Positions 37,565 to 46,433 of a stretch of DNA of 64,000 nucleotides are shown here, piece after piece. Under the pieces are notes generated by a model. It was not told where the DNA came from. It saw only the letters and a list, made by a program, of their open reading frames with translations, and ran no database searches. Both the position numbers and the translations under genes were made by a program. This DNA is from Dyella_B jejuensis (GTDB taxonomy: Bacteria; Pseudomonadota; Gammaproteobacteria; Xanthomonadales; Rhodanobacteraceae): the NCBI RefSeq assembly GCF_044904675.1, contig NZ_JADIKJ010000015.1:263667-327666 (forward strand). Direction: 5' to 3'. The first letter of the stretch is position 1. Each line of letters starts with the position of its first letter.

Positions 37565-38695
37565 ATGTTCGACATCACATCGTTGCGAGTGATCTGGTGG
37601 GCCTTGCTCGGCATCCTGTTGATCGCATTCGCGATCATGGACGGCTTCGATTTCGGCATCGCGGCGCTGCTGCGCGTGCTCGGTCGCGACGAGCACGAAC
37701 GCCATGTATTGCTCCAAACCATCGAGCCGACCTGGGAGGGCAACCAGGTATGGTTCATCCTTGGCGGTGGCGCGATCTTCGCCGCCTGGCCCATCCTCTA
37801 CGCAACGGCATTTTCCGGCTTGTACTTCGCCCTCGCACTGGTGCTGCTCGCCTTCATCCTGCGGCCGGTGGGCTTCAACTTCCGCGGCAAGATGCATCAT
37901 CCGCGCTGGCGCAACATATGGGATGGCGCGCTGATCTTCTCCGCTTTCGTGGTGATGCTGGTCAGTGGCGTCGCGTTCGGCAACTTGTTCCTGGGCCTGC
38001 CGTTTCGCTTTGACGATGATCTGTACATGACCTGGCAGGGCGGCTTTTTCGACCTGCTGCGTCCCTACCCGCTCCTCGCCGGCCTGGTGAGCATCGCCAT
38101 GCTGCTTACGCATGGCGCCTGCTGGGCGGCCTACCGCGCCGATCATGTGATTGCGTCACGTGCTGCGCGCATGGCGCGATGGATGGCGCTGACCTACGCA
38201 CTCGCGTTCGTCGGCGCGGGCATCTGGCTGGGCTATGGCATCCCCGGTTTTGCCATCGTCGGACCGGCGGTCACCGACGGCGTTGCCAATCCCTTGTTCA
38301 AGCAGGTAGCGGTAGGCGGCAGCTGGTTTGCCAGCTACATGCTTCATCCATGGTTCTGGGCAGCGCCGATACTGGGACTGCTGGGAGCGGTCGGCGTGCA
38401 GTGGACCGTGAGCAAGTTGAATCTGCTGGGATTTCTATGCAGCAGCCTCATGCTGGCCGGGACGATCCTCGCGGCCGGCTTCGCCTTGTTCCCGTTCCTG
38501 TTGCCGTCAAGCCTCGACCCACGCTCCAGCCTCACGGTGTGGGACGCCTCGTCCAGCCACGGCACGCTGCTGCTGATGCTCGGCGCGGTGGTGGTGTTCC
38601 TGCCCATCATCATGGTCTACACGAGCTGGGTGTATCGCGTGATGCGTGGGCGCGTCATGCTCAAAGACACGCAGCACTCGCCCAACGGTTACTGA
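37565..38695 (+). CDS. cydB: cytochrome bd ubiquinol oxidase subunit II
   Basis: 376 residues with eight to nine membrane segments. WWALLGILLIAFAIMDGFDF, PTWEGNQVWFILGGGAIFAAW and YPLLAGLVSIAMLLTHGACW are CydB hallmarks. The ATG at 37565 is preceded by GAGGAG at a 7-base spacing. It follows cydA by 55 bases. Confidence 0.96.
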   Translation: MFDITSLRVIWWALLGILLIAFAIMDGFDFGIAALLRVLGRDEHERHVLLQTIEPTWEGNQVWFILGGGAIFAAWPILYATAFSGLYFALALVLLAFILRPVGFNFRGKMHHPRWRNIWDGALIFSAFVVMLVSGVAFGNLFLGLPFRFDDDLYMTWQGGFFDLLRPYPLLAGLVSIAMLLTHGACWAAYRADHVIASRAARMARWMALTYALAFVGAGIWLGYGIPGFAIVGPAVTDGVANPLFKQVAVGGSWFASYMLHPWFWAAPILGLLGAVGVQWTVSKLNLLGFLCSSLMLAGTILAAGFALFPFLLPSSLDPRSSLTVWDASSSHGTLLLMLGAVVVFLPIIMVYTSWVYRVMRGRVMLKDTQHSPNGY

Positions 38696-38708
38696 GGAGC
38701 ACGAAGCC

Positions 38709-38840
38709 ATGTGGTATTTCAGTTGGATGCTTGGGCTTGGCCTGGCCTGCGCTTTCGCCGTGCTCAACGCGATGTGGTACGAAGTGCACGCCGACGATGA
38801 AGCGCATCAACGCAAGGAACCCAGGCCGCCGCAGGCATAA
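38709..38840 (+). CDS. cydX: cytochrome bd small subunit CydX
   Basis: 43 residues: MWYFSWMLGLGLACAFAVLN begins a single membrane helix, followed by a charged tail. This is the standard CydX/YbgT pattern, a tiny subunit that stabilises the haems of CydAB. GAGGAG lies 13 bases before the start and 1 base after the cydB stop. Confidence 0.93.
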   Translation: MWYFSWMLGLGLACAFAVLNAMWYEVHADDEAHQRKEPRPPQA

Positions 38841-39004
38841 GCGGCGAGCCATTGCATCCTTGGTGCGCGCGATATCAGCATCGGCGAGCTGCGCATCAAG
38901 TCATGTTTACGATGCATGGGCGACCGCCGGTTTTCACCGTCTGTCCGCCCGTAGCGGGGCAGTTCGCCGCTCGGCATTCGTGGATGCGGCTTGCAGCAAA
39001 GTGC

Positions 39005-41080
39005 TCACCCCAGCTTGAGATTGCGCCAGCGCGGGTCGGCGATCGCCGGATCGGTGACGCTGGGCGCTCCGGTTTCCACATGTCCGGCCAGGCGTCGCAG
39101 GAATCCTGGTTCGGCGTCAGCATGCACGACGAAGTCATACCAGCCGTAGCTGTCGTGCAACGGCCATGTTTTCTCGATCCGATCGCCGGGCGCCAGCACG
39201 TATGTCATGGAGGCGCCGTCGTAGATGTTTTCGATGGTAACCGAGCAGCGACTGTCGCCTTCGTTGGCAAGCGCCAGCGTCACGCTCAGGCTGCCGCGAT
39301 CATCCCGGGCTGTTACCTGCAAATCCGTGCGGCGCGATGCCAGGCCACCTTTGAAGCACCGCAGGAAACCGTTCGGGCCGTATACGCTCAGATCGTAAGC
39401 AGCTTGTATCGGCCAGCTGGCGGTTAGCGTCTTGCCTGCCTCCACGGTGTAGAACCAGGGGCCACTCGAAGCACCCGCCGAGCGCACGTGGAAGCACGCG
39501 CCGGCGCGTCCGATGTTCTGGAAGTCGATGCGGAACGCGCTATCGCCGTCGGCGCGTCCAATCGCCTGCAACGCATAAGGCAGCGCACGCGCCGGCTTGC
39601 TGCCCGGCTCCTGCTCCGGCAGCGCCTGGACGGCGGGAGGCAGCGGTGAATAGTCGGCGTGCCGCAGCTCGTCCGGCGGCGTATAAGCGTGAGTGTCAGG
39701 CAAAGGCAGTTGCGTGCCATCCGGCTTCGAAAAATCGAAGGCTGAAGTGAGATCGCCGCACACCGCACGGCGCCATGCCGTGACGTTCGGTGCCTGCACG
39801 CCGTAGCGTTGTTCGATGAAGCGGATGATCGAGGTGTGGTCGAACACTTCCGAGCACACCCAGCCGCCTTTGCTCCAGGGTGACACCACGATCATCGGTA
39901 CGCGCGGTCCAAGGCCATAAGGCCCTCCCGGACAGGAAGCGTTGCCTGGAAAGATTTCATGCGCCGTCGAGACGGTCGACCGCCCTTGCGCATCGGAAGG
40001 TGGGGCACAAGGCGGCACCGCATGGTCGAAGAAACCATCGTTTTCATCGAAGACAATGAACAGCGCGGTCTTGCCGAAAACGTCCGGGTTGCCGGTCAGT
40101 GCGTCGAGCACTTGCGAGACGTACCAGGCACCGTAGTTCGCCGGCCAGTTCGGATGCTCCGAATAGGCCTCCGGCGCGACAATCCAGGACACTTGCGCAA
40201 GCGTGTTGCCGAGTACGTCGCTGCGCAGGCGGTCGAACAGCGTGCCGCCGGCCGCCACGTTGGTGCCGGTCCTGGCGCCTTCGTAGAGCGGACTGCCGGG
40301 CTGGGCATTGCGATACGACAGGAAATACAACAGCGCATTGTCGCCGTAGTTGCCGATGTAGGCGTCGTCGGTCCAGCCCCACGAACCGGCCGCATCCAGC
40401 CCGGTACCGGCATCCTGGTAAAGCTTCCACGATACCCCGGCCTTTTGCAGCAGTTCGGGATAGGTGGTCCAGGCATAACCGGCTTCCGCGTTGTCGATCA
40501 CCGGTCCGCCGCCCTCGCCATCGTTGCCGACCCAACCGGTCCACATGTAGTAGCGATTGGGATCGGTGGGACCCATCACCGAGCAATGGTAGGCATCGCA
40601 AACGGTGAAGGCATCGGCCAGCGCATAGTGAAACGGAATATCCTGCCGGGTCAGGCAGGCCATGGTGGTGGTGCCTTTGTTCGGCACCCACCGGTCATAG
40701 TTGCCCGCGTTCCATGCCGCCTGCGTACTGGTCCAGTCGTGGGCGAGATCTTCGAGGAATTGCAGGCCAAGATCAGGCGCACCAGGATGGAACGGAAGCA
40801 CGTAGCCCTCGCCATCGGGCTGGTGCCATACGCTGTTGCCGGACGGCAGGTTCACCGGGCGCGGATCGCCAAAGCCACGCACGCCTCGCAATGAACCGAA
40901 ATAATGATCGAAGGAGCGGTTTTCCTGCATCAGGATGACGATGTGCTCCACGTCCTCGATCGAACCGGTGCGTGTGCTGGCCGGAATTTCCAGCGCGCGC
41001 GCGATGCTCGCGGGAAGCGTCGAGGCAAGCGCGGTACTGCCGAGAAGCTGCAAGAACCGGCGACGGCTCATCGAAGTCAT
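39005..41080 (-). CDS. phosphocholine-specific phospholipase C, Tat-exported
   Basis: 691 residues. A twin-arginine signal (SRRRFLQLLG at residues 5-14) is followed by the phosphoesterase domain (about 40-430): HIVILMQENRSFDHYFGSLR holds the nucleophile region, and FDENDGFFDHAVPP and VPMIVVSPWSKGG follow. Two C-terminal DUF756 domains (about 495-590 and 600-685) complete the bacterial PLC architecture. It cleaves phosphatidylcholine and similar lipids outside the cytoplasm. The start was set at 41080 so the Tat motif is N-terminal; AAAGGATG lies upstream. Last gene on the minus strand before the cyd operon, convergent with cydX. Confidence 0.92.
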   Translation of the reverse strand: MTSMSRRRFLQLLGSTALASTLPASIARALEIPASTRTGSIEDVEHIVILMQENRSFDHYFGSLRGVRGFGDPRPVNLPSGNSVWHQPDGEGYVLPFHPGAPDLGLQFLEDLAHDWTSTQAAWNAGNYDRWVPNKGTTTMACLTRQDIPFHYALADAFTVCDAYHCSVMGPTDPNRYYMWTGWVGNDGEGGGPVIDNAEAGYAWTTYPELLQKAGVSWKLYQDAGTGLDAAGSWGWTDDAYIGNYGDNALLYFLSYRNAQPGSPLYEGARTGTNVAAGGTLFDRLRSDVLGNTLAQVSWIVAPEAYSEHPNWPANYGAWYVSQVLDALTGNPDVFGKTALFIVFDENDGFFDHAVPPCAPPSDAQGRSTVSTAHEIFPGNASCPGGPYGLGPRVPMIVVSPWSKGGWVCSEVFDHTSIIRFIEQRYGVQAPNVTAWRRAVCGDLTSAFDFSKPDGTQLPLPDTHAYTPPDELRHADYSPLPPAVQALPEQEPGSKPARALPYALQAIGRADGDSAFRIDFQNIGRAGACFHVRSAGASSGPWFYTVEAGKTLTASWPIQAAYDLSVYGPNGFLRCFKGGLASRRTDLQVTARDDRGSLSVTLALANEGDSRCSVTIENIYDGASMTYVLAPGDRIEKTWPLHDSYGWYDFVVHADAEPGFLRRLAGHVETGAPSVTDPAIADPRWRNLKLG

Positions 41081-41213
41081 GCTGCATCCTTTCTTCGTGG
41101 CGTGAATGCGTTGCGCGATAGTGGATCGCCAACCTTGCAATCATGCGACATCGGAGCATTCCTGTAACCGGCGCACTTGACTCCATTGCCGCGCGCGCCA
41201 GTCCTGCGACGAT

Positions 41214-42563
41214 TCAACGTTGCGCGAGCAGGCTCTCCAGTATCTGTGGATCCTTGGGCACGCCAGCGGTGAGCACTTCGTTGCCGTCGCGCGTGACGGC
41301 AACGTCATCTTCGATACGGATGCCGATTCCGCGCCATGCTTCGGGCACCGACGTGTCGTCCGTTGCGATGTAGATGCCGGGCTCGACGGTGAGCACCATG
41401 CCGGGCTCGAGCATGCGCGGCTCGCCATCGACGCGATAATCGCCCACGTCGTGTACGTCCAGGCCCAGCCAGTGGCTGGTCTTGGCCGGGAAAAACCGCT
41501 TGTAAGCGCCTTGCGCCAGCACTTCCGCCGGCTCGCCCTTGAGCAGGCCAAGCGCGCACAGTCCCTCGGTAATCACGTGCACGGCCACGTCATGCGCTGC
41601 ACTGTAGGAACGTCCAGGCTGCACCTCGTCGATCGCGGCCAATTGGGCGGTAAGTACCACCTCGTACAGCGCACGTTGTTCGCGACTGAAGCGACCGTTC
41701 ACCGGAAAGCTGCGGCTGATGTCCGAGGCATAGCACTCCCATTCCGCACCGGCATCGATCAGTAGCAGGTCACCGCTTTTCAGCGGCGCGCGGTTGGCCT
41801 GGTAATGCATGGTGCAGGCATTGACGCCGCCGGCGACGATCGGCGGAAACGCGGCAACGGCGCCGCGGCTGCGCATGACGCGCAGCAGTTCGGCTTCCAC
41901 TTCGTATTCAAGCCGGCCGGCGCGCGCCAGGCTCATCGCGGCCAGGTGCGCTTCCGCCGCGATCGCCGCCGACGAGCGCATCAGCTTGAGTTCCGCACGC
42001 GATTTGTACAGGCGCAGGTCGTGCAGCAGGTGGCCCAGCGCCACGAATTCCTTCGGCACCACGCCACCGCCGCGCAGTTGCCGCAGCCGGCGCATCCAGC
42101 CCAGCAATTGCGCATCGAATTGCGGTTCGCGGCCGAAATGGCAATACACGCGCCCCCTGCCCTCGATCATGCCGGGCAGGATGTCGTCGATGTCGTCGAT
42201 GGGAAATGCGTCATCCATGCCGTGATCGGCCACGGCGCGTTCCGTGCCGATCGATTCGCCATGCCAGCGCTCGTGTTCCGGATCGCGCTCACGGCAAAAC
42301 AGCACGGCCTCGCCATGCTGGCGCCCCGGCAACAGCGCCAGCATGGCTTCGGGCTCGGGAAAGCCGCTGAGGTAGTGGAAATCCGAGTCCTGCCGATACG
42401 GCCAGGCCGCATCGGCATTGCGCATGCGCTCGGGCGCCGCGGCGATCAGCACCACGGCATCCTGTCCCGCCATTTTCATCAACTGGCGGCGTCGGCGCGC
42501 GAATTCGTCTGGCGCGATCGTCAATGCAGGGTATCGCTGGAAGGCTGGCTGGGAAGATGACAT
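41214..42563 (-). CDS. pepP: Xaa-Pro aminopeptidase
   Basis: 449 residues. An N-terminal creatinase-like domain precedes the M24B catalytic domain. Metal ligands lie in LLIDAGAEWECYASDISRSF (two Asp), HWLGLDVHDVGDY (His), VLTVEPGIYI (Glu) and GIGIRIEDDVAVT (Glu). It removes N-terminal residues preceding proline. The start overlaps the ygfB end by 43 bases, the conserved ygfB-pepP arrangement. Confidence 0.95.
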   Translation of the reverse strand: MSSSQPAFQRYPALTIAPDEFARRRRQLMKMAGQDAVVLIAAAPERMRNADAAWPYRQDSDFHYLSGFPEPEAMLALLPGRQHGEAVLFCRERDPEHERWHGESIGTERAVADHGMDDAFPIDDIDDILPGMIEGRGRVYCHFGREPQFDAQLLGWMRRLRQLRGGGVVPKEFVALGHLLHDLRLYKSRAELKLMRSSAAIAAEAHLAAMSLARAGRLEYEVEAELLRVMRSRGAVAAFPPIVAGGVNACTMHYQANRAPLKSGDLLLIDAGAEWECYASDISRSFPVNGRFSREQRALYEVVLTAQLAAIDEVQPGRSYSAAHDVAVHVITEGLCALGLLKGEPAEVLAQGAYKRFFPAKTSHWLGLDVHDVGDYRVDGEPRMLEPGMVLTVEPGIYIATDDTSVPEAWRGIGIRIEDDVAVTRDGNEVLTAGVPKDPQILESLLAQR

Positions 42564-43084
42564 TCGGTAAACACCAGCATGGCGCCCACGCGCACGAATT
42601 CATGCACTTCGATCAGGGCATCTTCGTCTTCGTCTTCGTCGCCAAAGTCGAACGAGGACGAAGCAATGGCGCCAAGGTCACGCAGCACTTCCTTGCCCTC
42701 GTCGGACAAGCGGTTATGCGCGTCAGGCCCGCCCAGGCCGAAGCCGCCGAGAAAGCCGCGGCACCAGTCCACCAAGGCGTCGGCGCGCTCGGGCAACGGA
42801 CGGTCGTCCGCCGGCAGCAAGGGCTCGAAGCCGAGTTCAGGATCGGCCAGTTCGCTCTCGCTCTGGCGAACCAGCTGCGCCAGCACCGCCTGGTCCGCGG
42901 GAGCGACGGTGATGCCCCCCGCGTCCAGATGCAGCATCTCCAGCAACGGCCGCCTGCCCAGCCGGCCGCCGCCGGCCAGGAACCCGCACACAGAACCATG
43001 CAACTCGCTGGGACGGATGGCCAGGCGCAGGTGCGCCATCACCTCGTCCAGTTCATCGTGACCGATCGATTCGGGGGCGGTCAT
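42521..43084 (-). CDS. ygfB: YgfB/UPF0149 family protein
   Basis: 187 residues, helical. RPSELHGSVCGFLAGGG and FLGGFGLGG are characteristic of UPF0149, and the C-terminal acidic run (DEDEDEDAL, about 168-176) is typical. Function is unsettled; in Pseudomonas a YgfB protein modulates gene expression linked to beta-lactam resistance. The start at 43084 has AGGAG 5 bases upstream. Confidence 0.9.
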   Translation of the reverse strand: MTAPESIGHDELDEVMAHLRLAIRPSELHGSVCGFLAGGGRLGRRPLLEMLHLDAGGITVAPADQAVLAQLVRQSESELADPELGFEPLLPADDRPLPERADALVDWCRGFLGGFGLGGPDAHNRLSDEGKEVLRDLGAIASSSFDFGDEDEDEDALIEVHEFVRVGAMLVFTECHLPSQPSSDTLH

Positions 43085-43183
43085 CGCGGCTCCTTTAACG
43101 GCCAAAGCACAAGTTTAATGCACATCGGTTCGCGAGCAGCCTGGCCCGCAGATTTCTGTCGATGTCCTGATATAGTTCGGCGC

Positions 43184-43408
43184 ATGAACACACCCGACGC
43201 CGCCCATTACGAGCTTGCCGCGCTGAGCCAGCAGCTTGATCGGTTGCTCGAGCACGTCCATCGGTTAAACGAAGAGAATCGCAGCCTGCGCCATAGCCAG
43301 GAACAATTGGCGAACGAACGCGCGGGGCTGCTGGCACGCAACGAGCAGGCGCGCAGCCGGGTTGAGGCCATGATCCAACGACTCAAGGCGCTCGAGAACA
43401 ATGGCTGA
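43184..43408 (+). CDS. short coiled-coil protein of the TIGR02449 type
   Basis: 74 residues, nearly all one amphipathic helix (LSQQLDRLLEHVHRLNEENR) with a heptad pattern throughout. Small coiled-coil proteins of this kind precede zapA in many gammaproteobacteria. It overlaps the zapA start by 8 bases. A role in division together with ZapA is inferred from the neighbourhood. Confidence 0.82.
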   Translation: MNTPDAAHYELAALSQQLDRLLEHVHRLNEENRSLRHSQEQLANERAGLLARNEQARSRVEAMIQRLKALENNG

Positions 43409-43736
43409 CGTCATCAGCACCCCTACCAACGAACCGGTCGCGCTGCGGCTGATCGATCGCGAGTTCCTGATCGCCTGCCCGCCGGAAGAACGCGACGGGC
43501 TGCTGGAGGCGGCCAGCTTCCTCGATCGCAAGATGCGCGAACTGCGCGCACACGCCAAAACGCCAGGGTTCGACCGGCTGGCAGTGCTGGCGGCGATCAG
43601 CATTACCCATGAATACTTGCGGTTGCAGAAGCATTCCGGCAATTCCGACAACAACACAGCTGAACCTGGCATCGCCGACGGTCTGGCAACTTTGCGCCGC
43701 AAGCTTGAAGCGGCCATGGACGCGCAACTAAGATAG
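43401..43736 (+). CDS. zapA: cell division protein ZapA
   Basis: 111 residues. It promotes FtsZ filament bundling at the septum. PVALRLIDREFLIACPPEER at the N-terminus and the helical KMRELRAHAKTPGFDRLAVL then AISITHEYLRLQ are ZapA features. Located directly upstream of the 6S RNA gene, whose promoter lies in the last codons of zapA. Confidence 0.92.
   Translation: MADVISTPTNEPVALRLIDREFLIACPPEERDGLLEAASFLDRKMRELRAHAKTPGFDRLAVLAAISITHEYLRLQKHSGNSDNNTAEPGIADGLATLRRKLEAAMDAQLR
43705..43734 (+). promoter_or_regulatory. promoter of 6S RNA inside the zapA end
   Basis: TTGAAG and TAAGAT, 18 bases apart, predict a start at about 43741, which matches the 5' end estimated from the 6S secondary structure. 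The hexamers lie inside the last codons of zapA. Confidence 0.65.
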
Positions 43737-43741
43737 CTACG

Positions 43742-43925
43742 GCGTTTTCTGCGGTGTGCGCCAGCACACTCTTACATTTTGCCTTGTTCCTATATACGGC
43801 CCCGGGACGGTTACTTAAGGCTGTTGTGCATGTCCGCCGCGAGCGGAAAGCCTCGAAGCCTTGATCTCCCTCCCACCTGATCCATTTGGATCAAGGTCGT
43901 TTGGTGGGCAGCGGCATCGCGGTTG
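43742..43925 (+). ncRNA. ssrS: 6S RNA
   Basis: Position between zapA and the 5-formyltetrahydrofolate cyclo-ligase gene is the conserved home of ssrS. The ends pair: 43749-43757 (CTGCGGTGT) with 43914-43922 (GCATCGCGG) over nine pairs including G-U. Inside, the segment from about 43881 (GATCCATTTGGATCAAGG) is the expected 3' stem-loop. 6S RNA mimics an open promoter and holds sigma-70 RNA polymerase in stationary phase. Exact ends are estimates to within a few bases. Confidence 0.85.
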
Positions 43926-43943
43926 ACGCCACCTCATTCCCAG

Positions 43944-43972
43944 CCCGGACGCCGTCGAGCACGACGTCCGGG
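43944..43972. repeat. hairpin downstream of 6S RNA
   Basis: CCCGGACG and CGTCCGGG pair perfectly over a 13-base loop, 20 bases after the 6S RNA. There is no U-tract, so it may shape processing of the ssrS to 5-FCL transcript rather than terminate it. Confidence 0.45.
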
Positions 43973-44027
43973 AGCGGATCGCCGGCCTCGGCATCCGCGG
44001 GTGCTCTGTCCCCAGGAGACGCGCGAC

Positions 44028-44645
44028 GTGGATACCGCCGCACGACGCCGTGAACTACGCCAGCGCCTGGCCGAACGGCGCCGCGCGCTTACGCCGCCCC
44101 AACGCATGGCCGCCGCCCAAGGTTTGCGGCGCAGCCTGGAACAATTGCCCGAATACCATACGGACAACCGCGTCGCCGGCTACTGGGCATGCGACGGCGA
44201 GCTGCCGCTGAACCTGGCGATCCCGCCGCTGGCGACACGCGGCCAGCAGTTCCTGCTGCCCCTGATCGGCCAGGATGATCTGTTGCGTTTCGCGCCCTGG
44301 GCGGCCGGCGACCCGGTACAACCCAACCGTTACGGCATACCTGAACCGGTGGCGCCGCATGAGTGGTTTGCACCGTTCCAGCTGGACCTGGTCTTCGTGC
44401 CCCTGCTTGCGTTCGATCGCCGTGGCAACCGGCTGGGTTACGGCGGTGGCTATTACGATCGCGGCTTTGCCTTCCTCAAGGATCAACTGCGTCCGACCGA
44501 ACCGCTGCTGGTCGGCATTGGCTACGCTTTCCAGGAGCTGCCGGAGATCGCCCCGGAAAGCTGGGACGTGACCCTGGATTTCATTGCCACCGACCGCGAA
44601 TTGATCGATTGCCACGCCGCTGCAACAGGAGACGCCAGCGCATGA
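44028..44645 (+). CDS. 5-formyltetrahydrofolate cyclo-ligase
   Basis: 205 residues. It converts 5-formyl-THF to methenyl-THF with ATP. An N-terminal basic helix (RRRELRQRLAERRRAL) and the C-terminal RLGYGGGYYDRGFAFL ATP/folate loop are diagnostic. The start is GTG at 44028, with AGGAGA 8 to 9 bases before it; the open frame 35 codons upstream runs into the RNA gene. The gene directly after ssrS (ygfA/fau in other species) is always this one in related genomes. Confidence 0.9.
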   Translation: MDTAARRRELRQRLAERRRALTPPQRMAAAQGLRRSLEQLPEYHTDNRVAGYWACDGELPLNLAIPPLATRGQQFLLPLIGQDDLLRFAPWAAGDPVQPNRYGIPEPVAPHEWFAPFQLDLVFVPLLAFDRRGNRLGYGGGYYDRGFAFLKDQLRPTEPLLVGIGYAFQELPEIAPESWDVTLDFIATDRELIDCHAAATGDASA

Positions 44646-45094
44646 ATCACTGGCTGATGAAATCCGAACCCGATACGTTCTCGATCGACGATCTCAAGCG
44701 CAAGAAACGCGAAGCCTGGGACGGTGTACGCAATTACCAGGCGCGCAACTTCATGCGCGACGGCATGCGCGTGGGCGACGGCGTGCTCTTCTACCATTCC
44801 AACTGCACCGAGCCGGGCATTGCCGGCATCGCCGCGGTAGCGAGCGATGCGTATCCCGATCCGAGTCAGTTCGATCCGGAAAGCAAGTACTTCGATCCCG
44901 GCAGCTCGCGGGACCATCCGCGCTGGATGCTGGTGGACGTGACATTCGTCAAGAAGCTCAAGCGCACCATTACGCTCGAAGAACTCAAGCATCATCCGGC
45001 GCTGGAGCGCATGACGCTCTTGCGCAAAGGCAACCGCCTGTCGGTGATGCCGGTGGATGCGGCCGAATGGCGCTACATCCTCGATCTCGAATAG
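44642..45094 (+). CDS. EVE domain-containing protein
   Basis: 150 residues. NHWLMKSEPDTFSIDDLKRK is the hallmark start of the EVE/thymocyte nuclear protein 1 group, and WDGVRNYQARNFMRDGMRVG and GVLFYHSNCTEPGIAGIA follow. The EVE fold is PUA-like and is thought to bind modified bases. The start overlaps the 5-FCL stop by ATGA. The protein is cytoplasmic. Confidence 0.92.
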   Translation: MNHWLMKSEPDTFSIDDLKRKKREAWDGVRNYQARNFMRDGMRVGDGVLFYHSNCTEPGIAGIAAVASDAYPDPSQFDPESKYFDPGSSRDHPRWMLVDVTFVKKLKRTITLEELKHHPALERMTLLRKGNRLSVMPVDAAEWRYILDLE

Positions 45095-45100
45095 CGGCTG

Positions 45101-46282
45101 CTACTGGAACACGCGGTCCAGTACAAAATCCGCCGTGACTTTTTCGCCAGTCAGCAGCATCGCGGTGAGTTCGCCGCCCAATACCTGCGGCGCCACGATC
45201 ACGTCGGGCTGTACCAGCTTGATGCGGCTGAGATGGCGTGCATCGTTCACCGCCGCCACCGTGCGCGCATCGCCACCCAGCTCCTTGACCGCCAACACGG
45301 TGAATGCGTTCTCGGCATCGTCGTCGCGCATGGCGAGCACGGCCTTGGCCTGGTGCGCGCCAGCCTGGCGCAATACATCGATATCGCTGGAATCCCCTAC
45401 GACCACGTCGACATCCGCCAGTTCGCCTTCTTCCGGTGCATCGCGCAGCAGGCGCGTCACCGGCTGGCCGCGCTTGATCAGCTCCCGCCAGGTATTGATC
45501 GCCAGCGAGGTGTTGCCAATCACGACGAAATGATCCTTGCGTTTCATAGTGCGACCCTTGTGATTGATAATGCGCTGCAGGCTGCGCGTTACCATCGGTG
45601 CGACGACTGCGGTCAACGACGTCGCGAATACCGCCACGCCCAGCACGACTACCGATACGGCGAACAGGCGCGCTTCCGGCGTATGCGGAACGATATCGCC
45701 GTAGCCGACCGTGCTCATGGTGATCAATGCGTAGTACAGCGCCGTCACCAGGTCGTTGATGTGCGGCGTGAATTCCGCGCCGAGATAATAGCTGCCCAGC
45801 GTGGCGTACATGATCAGCATCGCCACCGAGGTAAAGGCGAACAGCGTGCTGGCAGCAAGGCTCGAACGATCGAAACGCTGCCAGCAAGCCAGCAACGCCG
45901 ACAGCAGCAGCGAAAAGTAAACCAGCATCGGAATGCTGTGGTGCCAACCGAACAGCAGGCTGGCCATTGCCGCGATGGTGAGCAATACCGCCATGGTCCA
46001 GGCCAGGCGGGAGCGCATCAGCAAGCCGAGGGCCATGGTCAACTGGCCAAGGCCGATCAGCAGCGGCGGCAACAAGCCTGGATGGGCATCGAACTGGCCG
46101 TTCGCCAGCAGCGCCAGATAACGCTGCCAATTCCGGCCCAGGTCGGTATGCAGCAGCTTCAGTGCGCCGCCAGCCAGCACCAGGGCCAACGGCACATGGG
46201 GAAACCATCCGTGCGTGCGCAAACGCCTCGCCCATCGCTGCAGGCCTGCGTGCCAGCGTTGCCACAAGGGTTTCAAAAGCAT
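45101..46282 (-). CDS. Kch-like voltage-gated potassium channel with RCK/KTN domain
   Basis: 393 residues. Six membrane segments at about 28-200, then the pore: YYALITMSTVGYGDIVP carries the selectivity filter TVGYGD. A cytoplasmic RCK domain at about 243-390 begins HFVVIGNTSLAIN. Size and layout match E. coli Kch. The start at 46282 has GGAAAGACGGA upstream; the frame is open 21 codons further. The methionine just before the RCK domain (45547) has AAGGGT 7 bases upstream, so a separate soluble RCK product is possible. It is convergent with the EVE gene (gap of 6 bases) and divergent from rpiA. Confidence 0.9.
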   Translation of the reverse strand: MLLKPLWQRWHAGLQRWARRLRTHGWFPHVPLALVLAGGALKLLHTDLGRNWQRYLALLANGQFDAHPGLLPPLLIGLGQLTMALGLLMRSRLAWTMAVLLTIAAMASLLFGWHHSIPMLVYFSLLLSALLACWQRFDRSSLAASTLFAFTSVAMLIMYATLGSYYLGAEFTPHINDLVTALYYALITMSTVGYGDIVPHTPEARLFAVSVVVLGVAVFATSLTAVVAPMVTRSLQRIINHKGRTMKRKDHFVVIGNTSLAINTWRELIKRGQPVTRLLRDAPEEGELADVDVVVGDSSDIDVLRQAGAHQAKAVLAMRDDDAENAFTVLAVKELGGDARTVAAVNDARHLSRIKLVQPDVIVAPQVLGGELTAMLLTGEKVTADFVLDRVFQ

Positions 46283-46433
46283 TCCGTCTTTCCCGTCGGT
46301 TCGCCCGTCCAGCCCGATGGTTGCCGGGCATCCGCACCCTAGCAAGTCCCCGCAGGGCTGCCAACGGCAACCGGTGGGTGCGGGAAGGCGGCAAATCGGG
46401 GATCATTCGTTTTTTGGATTTTCGGGTGAAGCC

